Shown piece by piece: positions 49,438-62,513 of a stretch of 64,000 bases of DNA; position 1 is the stretch's first letter, and each line of letters begins with the position of its first letter. A program made the translations under genes and the position numbers. The notes beneath the pieces were generated by a model, which saw nothing but the letters and a program-made list of their open reading frames with translations, did not search any database and was not told the origin of the DNA. Origin of the DNA: Sclerotinia nivalis (Eukaryota; Ascomycota; Leotiomycetes; Helotiales; Sclerotiniaceae); NCBI GenBank assembly GCA_029531795.1, contig JAPEIS010000007.1, forward strand, positions 124,001-188,000, in the 5' to 3' direction.

Positions 49438-50056
49438 ATGGCTCAAGACAGAATTTCCTTTGAGGGTAAGCAACTACTGCTTTGTCTCCGTACAATGCAT
49501 TGATGAGGAATGATGCTAACAAGATATAGATTACCTCGATCTCACAGCATTGGTCTTCGATTGGGGTGACAGCTACGATGCAAAGGTACATACATAATCT
49601 TCCCCAACCAATTTTCGATCCCCTAACAAACCACAGGACTGGAAACGACTCAAATCCATCATCGCCCCCAACCTTCTCGTCGACTACACCACCATCGGGA
49701 AATCTCGCTGGGACTCCATGCCCGCCTCGGAGTTCATGGCCATGGTAACCGATGATGATTTCCTCGGCGACCCCTGCGTCAAAACCCAACATCTCCTCGG
49801 GGCCACCCGCTGGGAAAAAATCTCAGACGATTATGTGATTGGGCATCATCAATTGAGAGCTGCTCATCAAGTCTATAAAGATAAGGACTTGAAGGAGATT
49901 AAATTGAAGGGGCATAGTCATGCAACTAATGAACATTATTACAAGAAGATTGATGGGGTGTGGAAGTTTGCGGGGTTGAAACCGCTTGTGAGATGGAATG
50001 AGGGGGATGGGGAGAATGATTTCTTGAGGGTTTTTAAGGGGAGTTATAAGCAGTAG
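49438..50056 (+). CDS. scd1: Scytalone dehydratase
   Basis: Three exons (49438-49465, 49530-49585, 49637-50056) encode 167 residues, the normal length. The enzyme dehydrates scytalone and vermelone in DHN-melanin synthesis and is the target of the dehydratase-inhibitor (MBI-D) fungicides. Residues matching the known Magnaporthe active site are Tyr25 and Asp26 (DSYD), Tyr45 (VDYTT), His80 (TQHLLG), His105 (AAHQVY) and Asn126 (ATNEH). The position of Magnaporthe Ser129 is Ala124 here. The conserved GVWKFAGLKP stretch is present. It is divergent from the reductase gene and forms the right edge of the melanin cluster. The family call is essentially certain. Confidence 0.96.
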
Positions 50057-52322
50057 GGAGATAGGTGGTTTAAGGGGGAATGAGCGATTGGTTGTTTGAG
50101 GTTTGAGGGGTTTCAGGGAACAGGGGAATATTATAAGGATGAAGTATCTCTTTGATGTTTCAATCCATTATTTATATCATATGACTGTCTGATACTTGGT
50201 GAAAAATGCAGTCCTTTTTTAAACGTGAACGTTGTCGTCTTTCGCCAATTCCCTTTCTATCATTGGCTGAAGTTCCCTCTGACTTATTTTTGTTGCATAT
50301 CTGACTTCAATTATAATTTTTTCCTTAACAAAAAATTTATAGGCTCAGCAAATATAAATGGAACTTTTGTTACATATCTCAGTTATTGTTCGCCATAAGA
50401 AAAGCCACAAAATCATTCCCTAAAATCTTCCAACTTTATACCTAAGCAAGGGTAGAGTAAAGGCCAGCTCTTGGTCTCCATTTCCGTATCTGAACTGTGA
50501 CTGATCACAGCTCTAAAGCATGATCTAGATATTTATAAAGCATGGAATTTGATTCACAGGTAATATGATCAATCTTTCCTATCAGCCAATATAGCAGAAG
50601 TAAATTTCCAGGCGGCTCGGCAATTTTTCTGCGGGAGATTCACTGAGAGTAAATTCTCCTGTGACGTGAGGTTTGTTGAGGTTTGTTGCATTTCGTAGGT
50701 GTGAGTCATGAGCTATTTTATAAGGATATGATATCCTTTTATATTTCGCCATATTATGAATACAAGGTGGCCTGCTGGTACTAACAATGGGAGAGACGCG
50801 GTGAGAAATTGGTTAAGGAGTGGGGAAGGAAGAGGAAGTGAGGCAAGGAGGAATATGAATATATAAACTGCCGCTTCCATTGCTTGAATGCTTTTCTTTT
50901 TTCTTTAGGTGACAATCTACAGAAGGCGAAGTGATAGGGCAATGCTGCTGAGGTTAAGTGGTGTTGAGTGGTGTTGATACCCAGGACTTGAAACCCGATT
51001 TTTCCTCACGGGAAGAAGTTACGTTGGAGTTGGCACTTGTGTAGGTGCGTCGTTTGGGTTTTGATCCTTGGACTAAATTTAATGACAGTGGTAATGTATT
51101 ATGGTAGTTTGGAAGAGAATATATTTCCTTTGTCGGAGATCTGTTAATCATCCTCCCTTTTCACTATCATTATTATGAGCCGCAAACCACCTCTTTTCGC
51201 AACATCTGAAATATCTTTACAAAAATCTTACTAGCCTTTTGGTTCCTTCAAGGATAAGTTTTACAAGAAAGAGTCTTGCTTTCTGTTTTGCCTGTTATAT
51301 ATATATCTTGTGAAGTCCTGCTGCATATTGCATATTGCAAGTGCGAAAATTACAAAAATATTTGGTTTTCTCATTCTCAGTAAATCTTACAATGACTTGC
51401 TTGCTACTCCAGTTCAATGCCGAGTCCCGAGAGAGGTAGGGTAGAGAACGCAGAGAACAGGTATACATGTATTAGTGAATGTGGAAAGTTGTAGAATGAA
51501 GACCATGAGCATATACTATACACCACTCCTCTCTCTATAAGAAATACAATACCCACAATGAACTTTAAGAATAATGAAACTATAGTAATTTCTCCGGGAT
51601 GTGGTGAGCTATCTGTTATTGGGATTAAGTAATGTGATTAGACGGAATGATATGTTGTTGCTTGGTTATTATAGAAGATAGATTTATATTCAGTGGTTTA
51701 GGACAACTGATTTGAGATCTAATGATGATGATGTTAGAGGAACTTACTTGGGATGAAAGTAATGAGATCATAATATTTCCCAAGAGTTGACAATAACTAC
51801 CACGTTGTATGGGATGCGATTTTTTTCCTGCGGATATCAAACGATATTCCAGATTATACATAGATTTTCTGTTGCACAACCACCTATTAGATGTTCAATT
51901 CATTTCTTCAAGGTATTTATAAAGATGGACCAAGCAAGATAACAATAAAACTTCTCTTGCACATCTCAATTTCTTGCTAATTGGCCTTATATCGCCAAAT
52001 TGCTCTCTCATAACCAAAACGAGTAGTTTCCAGTCACTTTGGTGTAAAACTCATTGAAAAATTTACTAGAATCTCCATATGTGAAATCCTGCTCTCTTTA
52101 CGTTCCTTGAAATTATATATACAGTGATACACACTTGGCATAACACTGTAAAAAGTTTTAATACACCCTCAAACCCCATTGGAGAAGGCCGCTCAATAAA
52201 ATGCTAATCACAACGAGGCGAGCGAGAAGAGTGAGAAGGAATCTTAAAGTATCATAGATTAAGCAAAGTCCAAAATAAACATCACCTCTCCTCAAAGTAA
52301 AATATGATTTACAACAGATAGA

Positions 52323-52938
52323 TTTGTTGCATATCTGAAAACCATGATCTGTCGGTCATACCGTGGTCCAGCCCAGCTCCAGCCCAGCTCCGTCCATAGC
52401 CCGACAAAAGCCTATGCCAATCATAGTCCAACTACAATAGTAGATATTCATTCAGTAGACTCACAAAGATCCGGGGCCGAGGGCGTGACAGTTGATACTG
52501 GAAGACTACAGTTAATGGTCAGTTCTGAGATGCTGCATTTCCATATTTATCTACCCGAGAACCACCTTTAATATGTACAAGTAACGAAGGATTGATTACC
52601 CGCCTGGAGGCTCTTTGCAAGGCATATAAGATCCAATGTGTAGCCAGACTATCATACCACAACCAGCCACATCCCACATCCAGCTTTGGTATCTCCTTGG
52701 AAATAGCGAGATCTAAGCCAGTTCCGCCGGACCTTCAATTCAGCGAGACCAGGCCAATTCCGCCAGACCTCCAATTCAGCGACGCCCAGGTCCTTCACCA
52801 GGCGCTTTAACCAGACCTCCAGCCCAGTCAGTTCCAGCCCCATTTCAGCGATTCAGGCCAATTTCACACAGTACCTGTAGTTCAGCGAGATACAGGGGAT
52901 TCCAGCCTGGTATCCAGATTTGTAGATATGCAACAAAA
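52323..52938. mobile_element. MITE-like element with TTTGTTGCATATCT inverted ends
   Basis: The left end TTTGTTGCATATCTGA and the right end, read on the minus strand TTTTGTTGCATATCTA, are inverted over about 14 bp. The 616 bp between have no transposase but include C-rich minisatellites. No clear target duplication could be fixed. The two ends could also belong to separate insertions. Confidence 0.45.
52718..52789. repeat. 36-bp minisatellite, two copies plus degenerate flanks
   Basis: Copies starting at 52718 and 52754 share CCA.TTCCGCC.GACCT.CAATTCAGCGA. Related fragments (CCAGACCTCCAGCCCAG, TTCAGCGA) continue to about 52890, and a similar CCAGCCCAGCTC doublet lies at 52368-52391. Confidence 0.75.
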
Positions 52939-52993
52939 CAGAAAGGCTACATTCACTCTCCCCTCTGATTAGTTAAAGTAGATATTCTTGAAG

Positions 52994-53155
52994 TTTTGTT
53001 GCATATCTGATTTCTCCTCGGACTGGAGATTTCAGCTTAGGTATTCTGTTTGGTATCCTGCTGGGGATATGGTACAGAGAGAGATATGAGATCGGAAATC
53101 TGGAGGACCTTTATCATGATATCGATAAAAATGCAGAAATCAGACATGCAACAAG
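52994..53155. mobile_element. Short MITE-like inverted-repeat element (about 160 bp)
   Basis: The left end TTTTGTTGCATATCTGATTT and the minus-strand reading of the right end, CTTGTTGCATGTCTGATTT, match over about 20 positions with two differences and continue with similar TCT bases. The small size, inverted ends and lack of coding sequence fit a MITE. The same end motif recurs elsewhere in this window. Confidence 0.6.
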
Positions 53156-53325
53156 ATTTCTATTCTGATCTATAGTAAGCAGATGAATGTGTCTCTTAAA
53201 GAACTCGGATATCAACAGATCTACCACTAACGAAATCAGGGCATTACCACCCACTGGCAAACTTCAATATTCGGTAGAAAAATTCGCGCCTTCGATGAAT
53301 CCAACACCTCCCTCCATCAAACCAT

Positions 53326-56349
<3,024 letters not shown>

Positions 56350-57421
56350 ATGACGGGCATAGCTGGGCACACAAGTGGCGCTACCTCGCACAAATTCGAT
56401 CCAAACTTCACACAAAATGTAATCGACGCAATGGGACCCAAGACGAGTCCTCGCATGAGGGAAGTTATGAGCTGCCTCATCAGACATGTTCATGACTTTG
56501 CGCGAGAAGTGGAACTTACAGTAGATGAGTGGATGCAGGGAGTCGAGCTTCTCAATGAGGCTGGAAGGATGAGTGACAATAAGAGAAACGAGGGGCAATT
56601 AGTTTGCGACGTCATTGGCTTGGAATCGTATGTTTTCATTCTCCCAGAAGCTTTGATATGCACTTCTAACATTCATATGAATTTTCAGTCTCGTGGATGA
56701 AATCACATTCAAGAAAGCCATGGACGCAGTCGACGCACCTACCGCAAGTGCGATTCTCGGACCATTCTTCCGACAAGATGCTCCAGTGCTAGAGAACGAA
56801 TCTTCGATAATTCAAACACCAGTCGATGATGGAGAGATAGTATATATGCATGGGACAGTCACAGATCATAAGACCAAGAAGCCTATAGTTGGTGCCACAG
56901 TGGATGTATGGCAGGCGTCCACCAATGGATTATATGAACAACAAGATGATGTCCAAGCGGAAAATAACTTGAGGGGAAAGTTTAGGACTGACGAAAATGG
57001 AAATTATGGATTTTATTGCTTAAAACCAACTCCTTATCCTGTACCTTTTGACGGTATGTGATATATCATATGTCATCCTGGAGAAACCAAGCTAAATATC
57101 CCTAGGCCCTGGTGGCAAGATTCTACAGCTATTAGACAGACATCCTTTTCGACCTGCGCATATCCATCTGATCGTAAGTCCTAGCGTTGATAAAAAATTG
57201 ACCCTTTGTCCAGGCTAATATTGAAGCCACAGGTCCAACATGATCATTACAAGCCTCTCACAACCCAGATCTTCGACTCAAAAGACGAATATCTTCAAAA
57301 TGACTCCGTCTTTGCCGTTAAGGATTCGCTTGTTGTTGATTTCGTGCCTTTGAAGAATAACCCCAAGGCATCATTGGAGCTCAATTATCCTGTCATTCTT
57401 GTTCCTCAAACCGGAGCATAG
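56350..57421 (+). CDS. Intradiol ring-cleavage dioxygenase (catechol/hydroxyquinol 1,2-dioxygenase type)
   Basis: Four exons (56350-56627, 56689-57053, 57106-57173, 57233-57421) encode 299 residues. The N-terminal helical part with VMSCLIRHVHDFAREVELT is the dimerisation domain of catechol-type dioxygenases. The non-haem Fe(III) ligands are visible as Tyr175 (NGLYEQQ), Tyr209 (KPTPYPVPFDG), His233 and His235 (RPAHIHL). GPFFRQDAP and VDVWQASTNG are further family marks. The enzyme opens a catechol or hydroxyquinol ring between the hydroxyls, giving a muconate or maleylacetate. The divergent phenol hydroxylase-like gene supports a short aromatic-degradation unit. Substrate choice (catechol or hydroxyquinol) is open. 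Confidence 0.94.
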
Positions 57422-58453
57422 AAAGTAGTTGCAGTTCACTATTGGAATGTGGGAGTATCTTGGATTTCAAGTGTGCCTATCTTGCAACCGAATGTTTGAA
57501 GAGCTTGAATTATTTTGAATGTTTACGAACAATATTTTACCAATTCAATAATTTCTTTCCAGTTTTGATTCCTCCCTCGTGACACCTATGAGATGGGTGG
57601 ATTTGTGTGGTGAAAGGCTCTCTCCTATCCACAACTCGTTCGTTCCGGCCGGAACAGTTGACGGTCTTCCATAAATACTTGACTACGGTTTGTTAGTTAG
57701 GAAACTACTTGTGTGCAAGGTCACTGGGGTAGCTCACGGACGTAGCTGTCCTGTTTCCTTAGAACTGATTTGCTTGTCCGGTTGTCAGTTCGGCAATACC
57801 GTCACGCAGTCATTTTCTTCCCTGCACTCGATCAAAAGGTATTTTGTCAATTATTGGAACCGGCCCTCTCCTTTTCACATGCTGGAGCCTTGCTGTATCC
57901 TTCAAAATCCCATCCGGAGTAGATTATATACCACACCGATAAGGCTTTCATATATCACGATGGAGTGGGGCGTTCTAAGATGAGTTGCTACAGCAATCAC
58001 CGCTGCCTAGTTCATGATTCACGAGGATATCTCTCTGGAACTTCTTTTCATACATGTTCTCCATGGTGAGTTAAATGATAGATGCAATTAGCTGTATAAT
58101 AATTTGATGCACTTTCTCACGTTACAGTATGAGTGGCTCTGGTATTTCCGTCCTCCCTCGTCCCTTAGGCAACCAACTTGGGCAAAGTTACTCGATTAGC
58201 GGTTGTTTCGATAATTTCGAGCATGTGACTCAGAATACACTAGAATTCGCCGTACCAAGATGAGAATGTTCTGTGTAAACGCTTTCATTATGGCCTCGAT
58301 GCTTTACATCTTTGTTTCATACACGAAACTTACCTCTTAAACAACTCCATAAACCCCCACCACAGAATTTATCAAGATCAAGTAATCTCAATCCTGCAAA
58401 TTTACAGAGACACTATCCCAAACGCACTTGTACATATCACCTTAGAACATAAT
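57422..58453. other. Intergenic, nothing recognised
   Basis: One kilobase between the dioxygenase and the first RRM-like paralogue, both on the plus strand. It presumably carries the promoter of the latter. No gene, repeat or RNA was recognised. Confidence 0.5.
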
Positions 58454-60036
58454 ATGACCTGCTTCAGAATTACCCGTGGCCCGCAAGACCAACAATTACC
58501 GCTCGCTGTTGGTGTCAAGAGCGACACCGTCGAGCTTTTGGACACTCGAGGCAGTAATAATACCCCCAAGCAATATCACAATACCACAATACCGAAAGCT
58601 AATCTCAACAGAAATTTGGTCCATATCAAACTATGTAATCTGCGAAGATGGTACCGGTAGTCCAGCCAGTTCAAGTAAGTTATTTGTCACTTACAGAACA
58701 AAAAGAACCTAGGTCGACTAACATACTAATAGGGGAACAACTCTACGAGGAGTACCTCGAGTGCTTTCGGGACAGAATCAACATGTTCAGTAGGCAGAGC
58801 TCCGAAGCTCGGTTGAATGCTCGAAAGCTGACACAAATAGACATGAATACAGTCGGAGACGATGAAAAAGTTTCGTGGGCCCATTATCTCGAACTAATCT
58901 GGCTTCATGGTGCTTGTCAGACTGTTCGTCAATATCGACCCGAGCTTCATTCAATGTTCGATTCCCGAGAAAATGAAGATTACCCTAAGTTTAATCCGGA
59001 GGTCGACTCGGTCGATGCGACCAGCATGTTCCGACCACGCACACTTGCCTTCGGAGAACAGGCATTTATCACGGCCAAATATCCATGGACTGTGCTGATT
59101 GCACAGGCCGAAGACACAAATACCATGACTGGCTGGTGTCCTGCTTTTCCACTACGAGAGATACACACTCAAACTCAACAGTGGCAGGGTCTGCCGATCC
59201 ATGTTACAAGTATTCGTGACAGTGTCGAGCCCACTATTGCACAGCAGCAACAGTTATATGCGAGTTCTCCAACCTATCCGATTTCTGAAATGTCGCCATC
59301 GGGACCACCCATTTCAGTCTATCAAACAGCAGAAGGTAGTCAACATAGCAAAACTATATCTGCCGACAGTACCAACTCTAGAACGCAAAAGCCCCATCAA
59401 ATTTCGGAAGAGAAGGACATCTCGTATGCTCAAGCTGTCACTGGTTCATCTCACCAAGAGAATAACACTAACATCCCAACTGGTCCCAAATCTCCCGTCC
59501 CCAAACATCTAAACTGCGCCGTCCAAATAAAAGCAAACAGCATCGCCAAAACCCAAGAAATCCTCAACACAATCCGCACCGGCGCAATCTACTCCCTTAG
59601 CCGAGTCGCCGCCGAGAACCGAACCTCACTCATAGACATCATATTCATGACGCGCTCTGGCGCCCAAAAATACATCGACATGACGCGCAACCGCGAAGAC
59701 ATGCTCATCCGCAACAAACGGGTAATTGCCACCTGGCACCGGCAGCGCGTCGGTCCATGCGATAAACAAGACGTCTCAAGAGTCCTCAAGATCACGGGTC
59801 CAGCCGCGGGGTTTAATCTGAGGAAATTCATTCGCTATGCTAAATCGTATTGTTGGATTGATTTGATTAATCAGCAGGAGACGTTCGTGGGTGGCAATTG
59901 TGAGGTGGTGGTGGAGTTTGGGAGTTATGCGGGGCAGGCTGAGGTTGTTTGTGCGGGTGTGCTTGCTGATCCTGGGTTGGAGGGGTTTATGGTGGAGTTT
60001 TTGAGGGATCCTTGTGATGTGCCTGAGGGAAATTGA
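58454..60036 (+). CDS. Uncharacterised protein with two RRM-like segments, paralogue 1
   Basis: Three exons (58454-58553, 58612-58674, 58733-60036) encode 488 residues. Both introns are 58 bp, phase 1, with GCTAATC and GACTAAC branch sites. They are needed because the long frame from 58733 has no start linked to the upstream coding frame otherwise. The N-terminal half is helical and of unknown kind; a Ser/Thr/Gln-rich linker (~220-300) follows. The C-terminal half has two alpha/beta segments of RRM-like pattern (AVQIKANSI...GAIYSLSRV...VIATWHR; SRVLKITGPAAGF...EVVVEFGSYAGQAE). It is clearly related to the gene at 61201. Function is unknown; RNA binding is only a guess. A shorter model starting at 58648 is possible. 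Confidence 0.75.
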
Positions 60037-61200
60037 AGTTGATTTGGAGATGATGTTCAAGTGTGGGAGTGGGAGTTTGGGTTGGGGTAGCTTATTGTGA
60101 TTGTGTTTGCAGCTTTCGGGAAAGAATTTCTTCGTATAATGTATATTTGAAAAGGTGCGAATTCCTGAAATAAGATTGAAATGCATACTGGTTTGTCCTA
60201 GATTTCATTATTCCAGAATGGATAAAATCTGTAGCAAATTTCAGGATTGCATACAGTAGTTTCAGATCTGATTTGTAATATGTACTAACTGAATTAATGT
60301 AGGAACTTATCATTATGAAGCCCTAAACACACTCTGAACAAGTAGAAAAGATCGAGTCTTCTCATTCGACTTCTCAAAGATCAAACTTTGATAGATAAAA
60401 AGATCTCACAGAGGAACGATAATTCTGGACTTAAGTTACTACATTAGTTCTTCATATATGTTTACTCTCTCGAGTTCAAATATCCAATGCATTTAATAAA
60501 GTCCAGTTTCATTTATATAACTTCTCAAGAATTCATATATCTAATGTGTTTAATTCAAAATCCTATATTCATTGCTAGCCGAATAACCTCCAATTAACCA
60601 ATCATAACTCGCTTAACCTCCAAGGAAAAGAATATCCATTCATATTCACTATGACTTTCTATTCACTGTCATGTCAACTCCACATGGCATACTGCTTTAA
60701 AAAAAAATCTATCTCAAGGTCCGAACTCTTAGCAATGCACATCATCATCTTTCCCCACCACAAGATCTTCCCGACACAAACTCCTTTGCTGAATTTATCT
60801 ATCTCCCAAAACATCAACTACCATATCAAAACTTCTTGCTCTTTCATTTCACAGACTCAAGGGCTTAGAGCTTCAATTTTTTGGATGACCGCGAAGCTAT
60901 TCGCAGGAGAGCGGAGCTGCATAAAAATCGGGTAGCTGCATAACGAAAGCACCAATCAGCACCAATACAAAATCGAATTAAGAAAGAGAACGATTCCTGA
61001 TTTCCCTTCATTAAATGCTCGGCTTTTCTGTTTTCCCTCTAAGACATCATACCCGTGAAACCGAGTCCAAAAATTCTTGCTCGTACTAGAGCGATCTAAA
61101 AAGCAGATTCGAGGACATATCCCTTCACTATCTCCTCATTCTATAAAGATAACTTAAATTTGTGAAACACTTATTCCGCTGCAATATTCGATATTCGAAA
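60037..61200. other. Intergenic with a weak AT-rich duplication
   Basis: This is the spacer between the two paralogues. Around 60470-60570 two diverged copies of a phrase like GAATTCATATATCTAATG.(G/A)TTTAAT.AAA.TCC follow each other about 54 bp apart. A pyrimidine-rich stretch near 60730-60870 precedes the downstream gene. No further feature was recognised. Confidence 0.5.
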
Positions 61201-62513
61201 ATGTCGAATTTTCCAGCATCATTTGGTCGAGGCAAGATCTCCCAACATGGTGCACGAAAGGATAGTATGACAACGAGTCCATCTGAAAACCTGTGCTCAA
61301 TACTAACAATCTTATCCACAGGCCTTGCTGAAGAGATCATGAACGCTACTATAGAAAGTGCAAGAAATGCTGTGGACAAGAGTAAGAGCTCAAGCGTTAC
61401 CGATAAGTTGTCTTTTGGTAAGTCTTTCAACTCTTTTGATATATGGAACAATTCCTGACGTTTGAAGAAGGCACTCACTATTATTCCGATGTCGAGACCT
61501 CTGAGGAGGAGTATGATGCTCTCCCAATAGACACGGAAGTTCCAAAGAGAGCATTACTCCCTAGCGAGCAACCACTTATTCCCTTCGAAACGGCAAGATT
61601 GAAGAAGGGCGAAAGAGCCATGATTACACCAGAGATTCAAGCCATGCTTCATGCCGCTGGGGTGCAACCAAATCCCAAGTACGAGGGTGAGATCACGGCT
61701 GAAGTCCTTAACGACTTACTTACGCCCGAGAATGAGAATTGCGCACTTCACATAACCGGTATTCATCCCAAAGCTGAGATGAAGGACCTGTTCCCAACGA
61801 TCCACCATGGGAAGGTATATTCTGTTGCTTGGAATGCTCCGAATAGTGACTGGGCGAATGCGGCTGCACGACTTTGCTTTTGCGTACGCGAAGCAGCAGA
61901 AAGATATCTTGAGGAGAGTGAGACTGGTGATGGAATCAGAATTTTCGGGCAGAGAATAACCGTTGAGTGGAACCGAAACAAGAAATGTCCAGTTCCAGAG
62001 GATCACCAATCCCGGGTTATACAACTCCGTGGTCCGCGATCTTTTGGATTCTCGGCTCAAGATCTGTTAAATTTCTTCGGCAAGGACATGAAGCTCCATA
62101 TCATCTCTCGAAGAGAGTGGGATCACAAGACTGATCAAAAAGTCGTCGAACTGGCGTTTTGCGGTATCAGAGCCCAATCAAGAATGGCATTTCGGTGCTT
62201 TAAGCAGAAGGTCGCCGCACAAGGACTTGGAGATCATTTTGATATCCGCTTTGCGCCTGATCTATGTGATCCGAACGCGGATCAAGGCAAAGATATGTTC
62301 ATGTCGCGGCCACGTACTCCTCGTATTCCACAAGCCATCACACCACCACCACAACGCACTCTAGAGAGCATCCGAGCCTCAAATTGGCGTAGCGGCCAGA
62401 GGCCGACCTCCAACTATATTGTCAATGGCGGTCGAAGCACTTCTAATCGAGTCGGACCAAAATATGAGAAAGGTGCTGGTCCGGACGCGAAAAGCTGGAG
62501 ACGTGCAGAGTGA
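61201..62513 (+). CDS. Uncharacterised protein with two RRM-like segments, paralogue 2
   Basis: Three exons (61201-61264, 61322-61417, 61468-62513) encode 401 residues. The first intron has a TACTAAC branch site; the second ends in GAAGAAG, so either of two acceptors three bases apart could be used. After an acidic, disordered N-terminus, residues ~145-320 show two RRM-like alpha/beta segments (CALHITGIHPK...GKVYSVAWNA...RITVEWNR; SRVIQLRGPRSFGFSAQDLL...KVVELAFCGI). These align with the gene at 58454 over NCA, G.(I/V)YS, Y, W.R, SRV...GP..GF and DPC/DLCD positions. The C-terminus is basic and Pro/Arg/Ser-rich, as in RNA-binding proteins. Family and function are not recognised. Confidence 0.8.

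Larger units (their letters stand above)
50057..53325. other. 3.3 kb gene-poor, repeat-rich region
   Basis: No gene is recognised. The region carries copies of the TTTGTTGCATATCTGA motif at 50289, 52323, 52923 (inverted), 52994 and 53140 (inverted), plus a degenerate copy near 50367. It also has short C-rich minisatellites around 52368 and 52718-52789. AT-rich promoter-like words (for example TATATAAA near 50865) occur without a matching gene. Confidence 0.55.

Noticed and set aside
50057..53325. Retrotransposon LTRs in the repeat-rich gap
   Set aside because: No long direct repeats, no TG...CA-bounded pairs and no reverse transcriptase or integrase motif.
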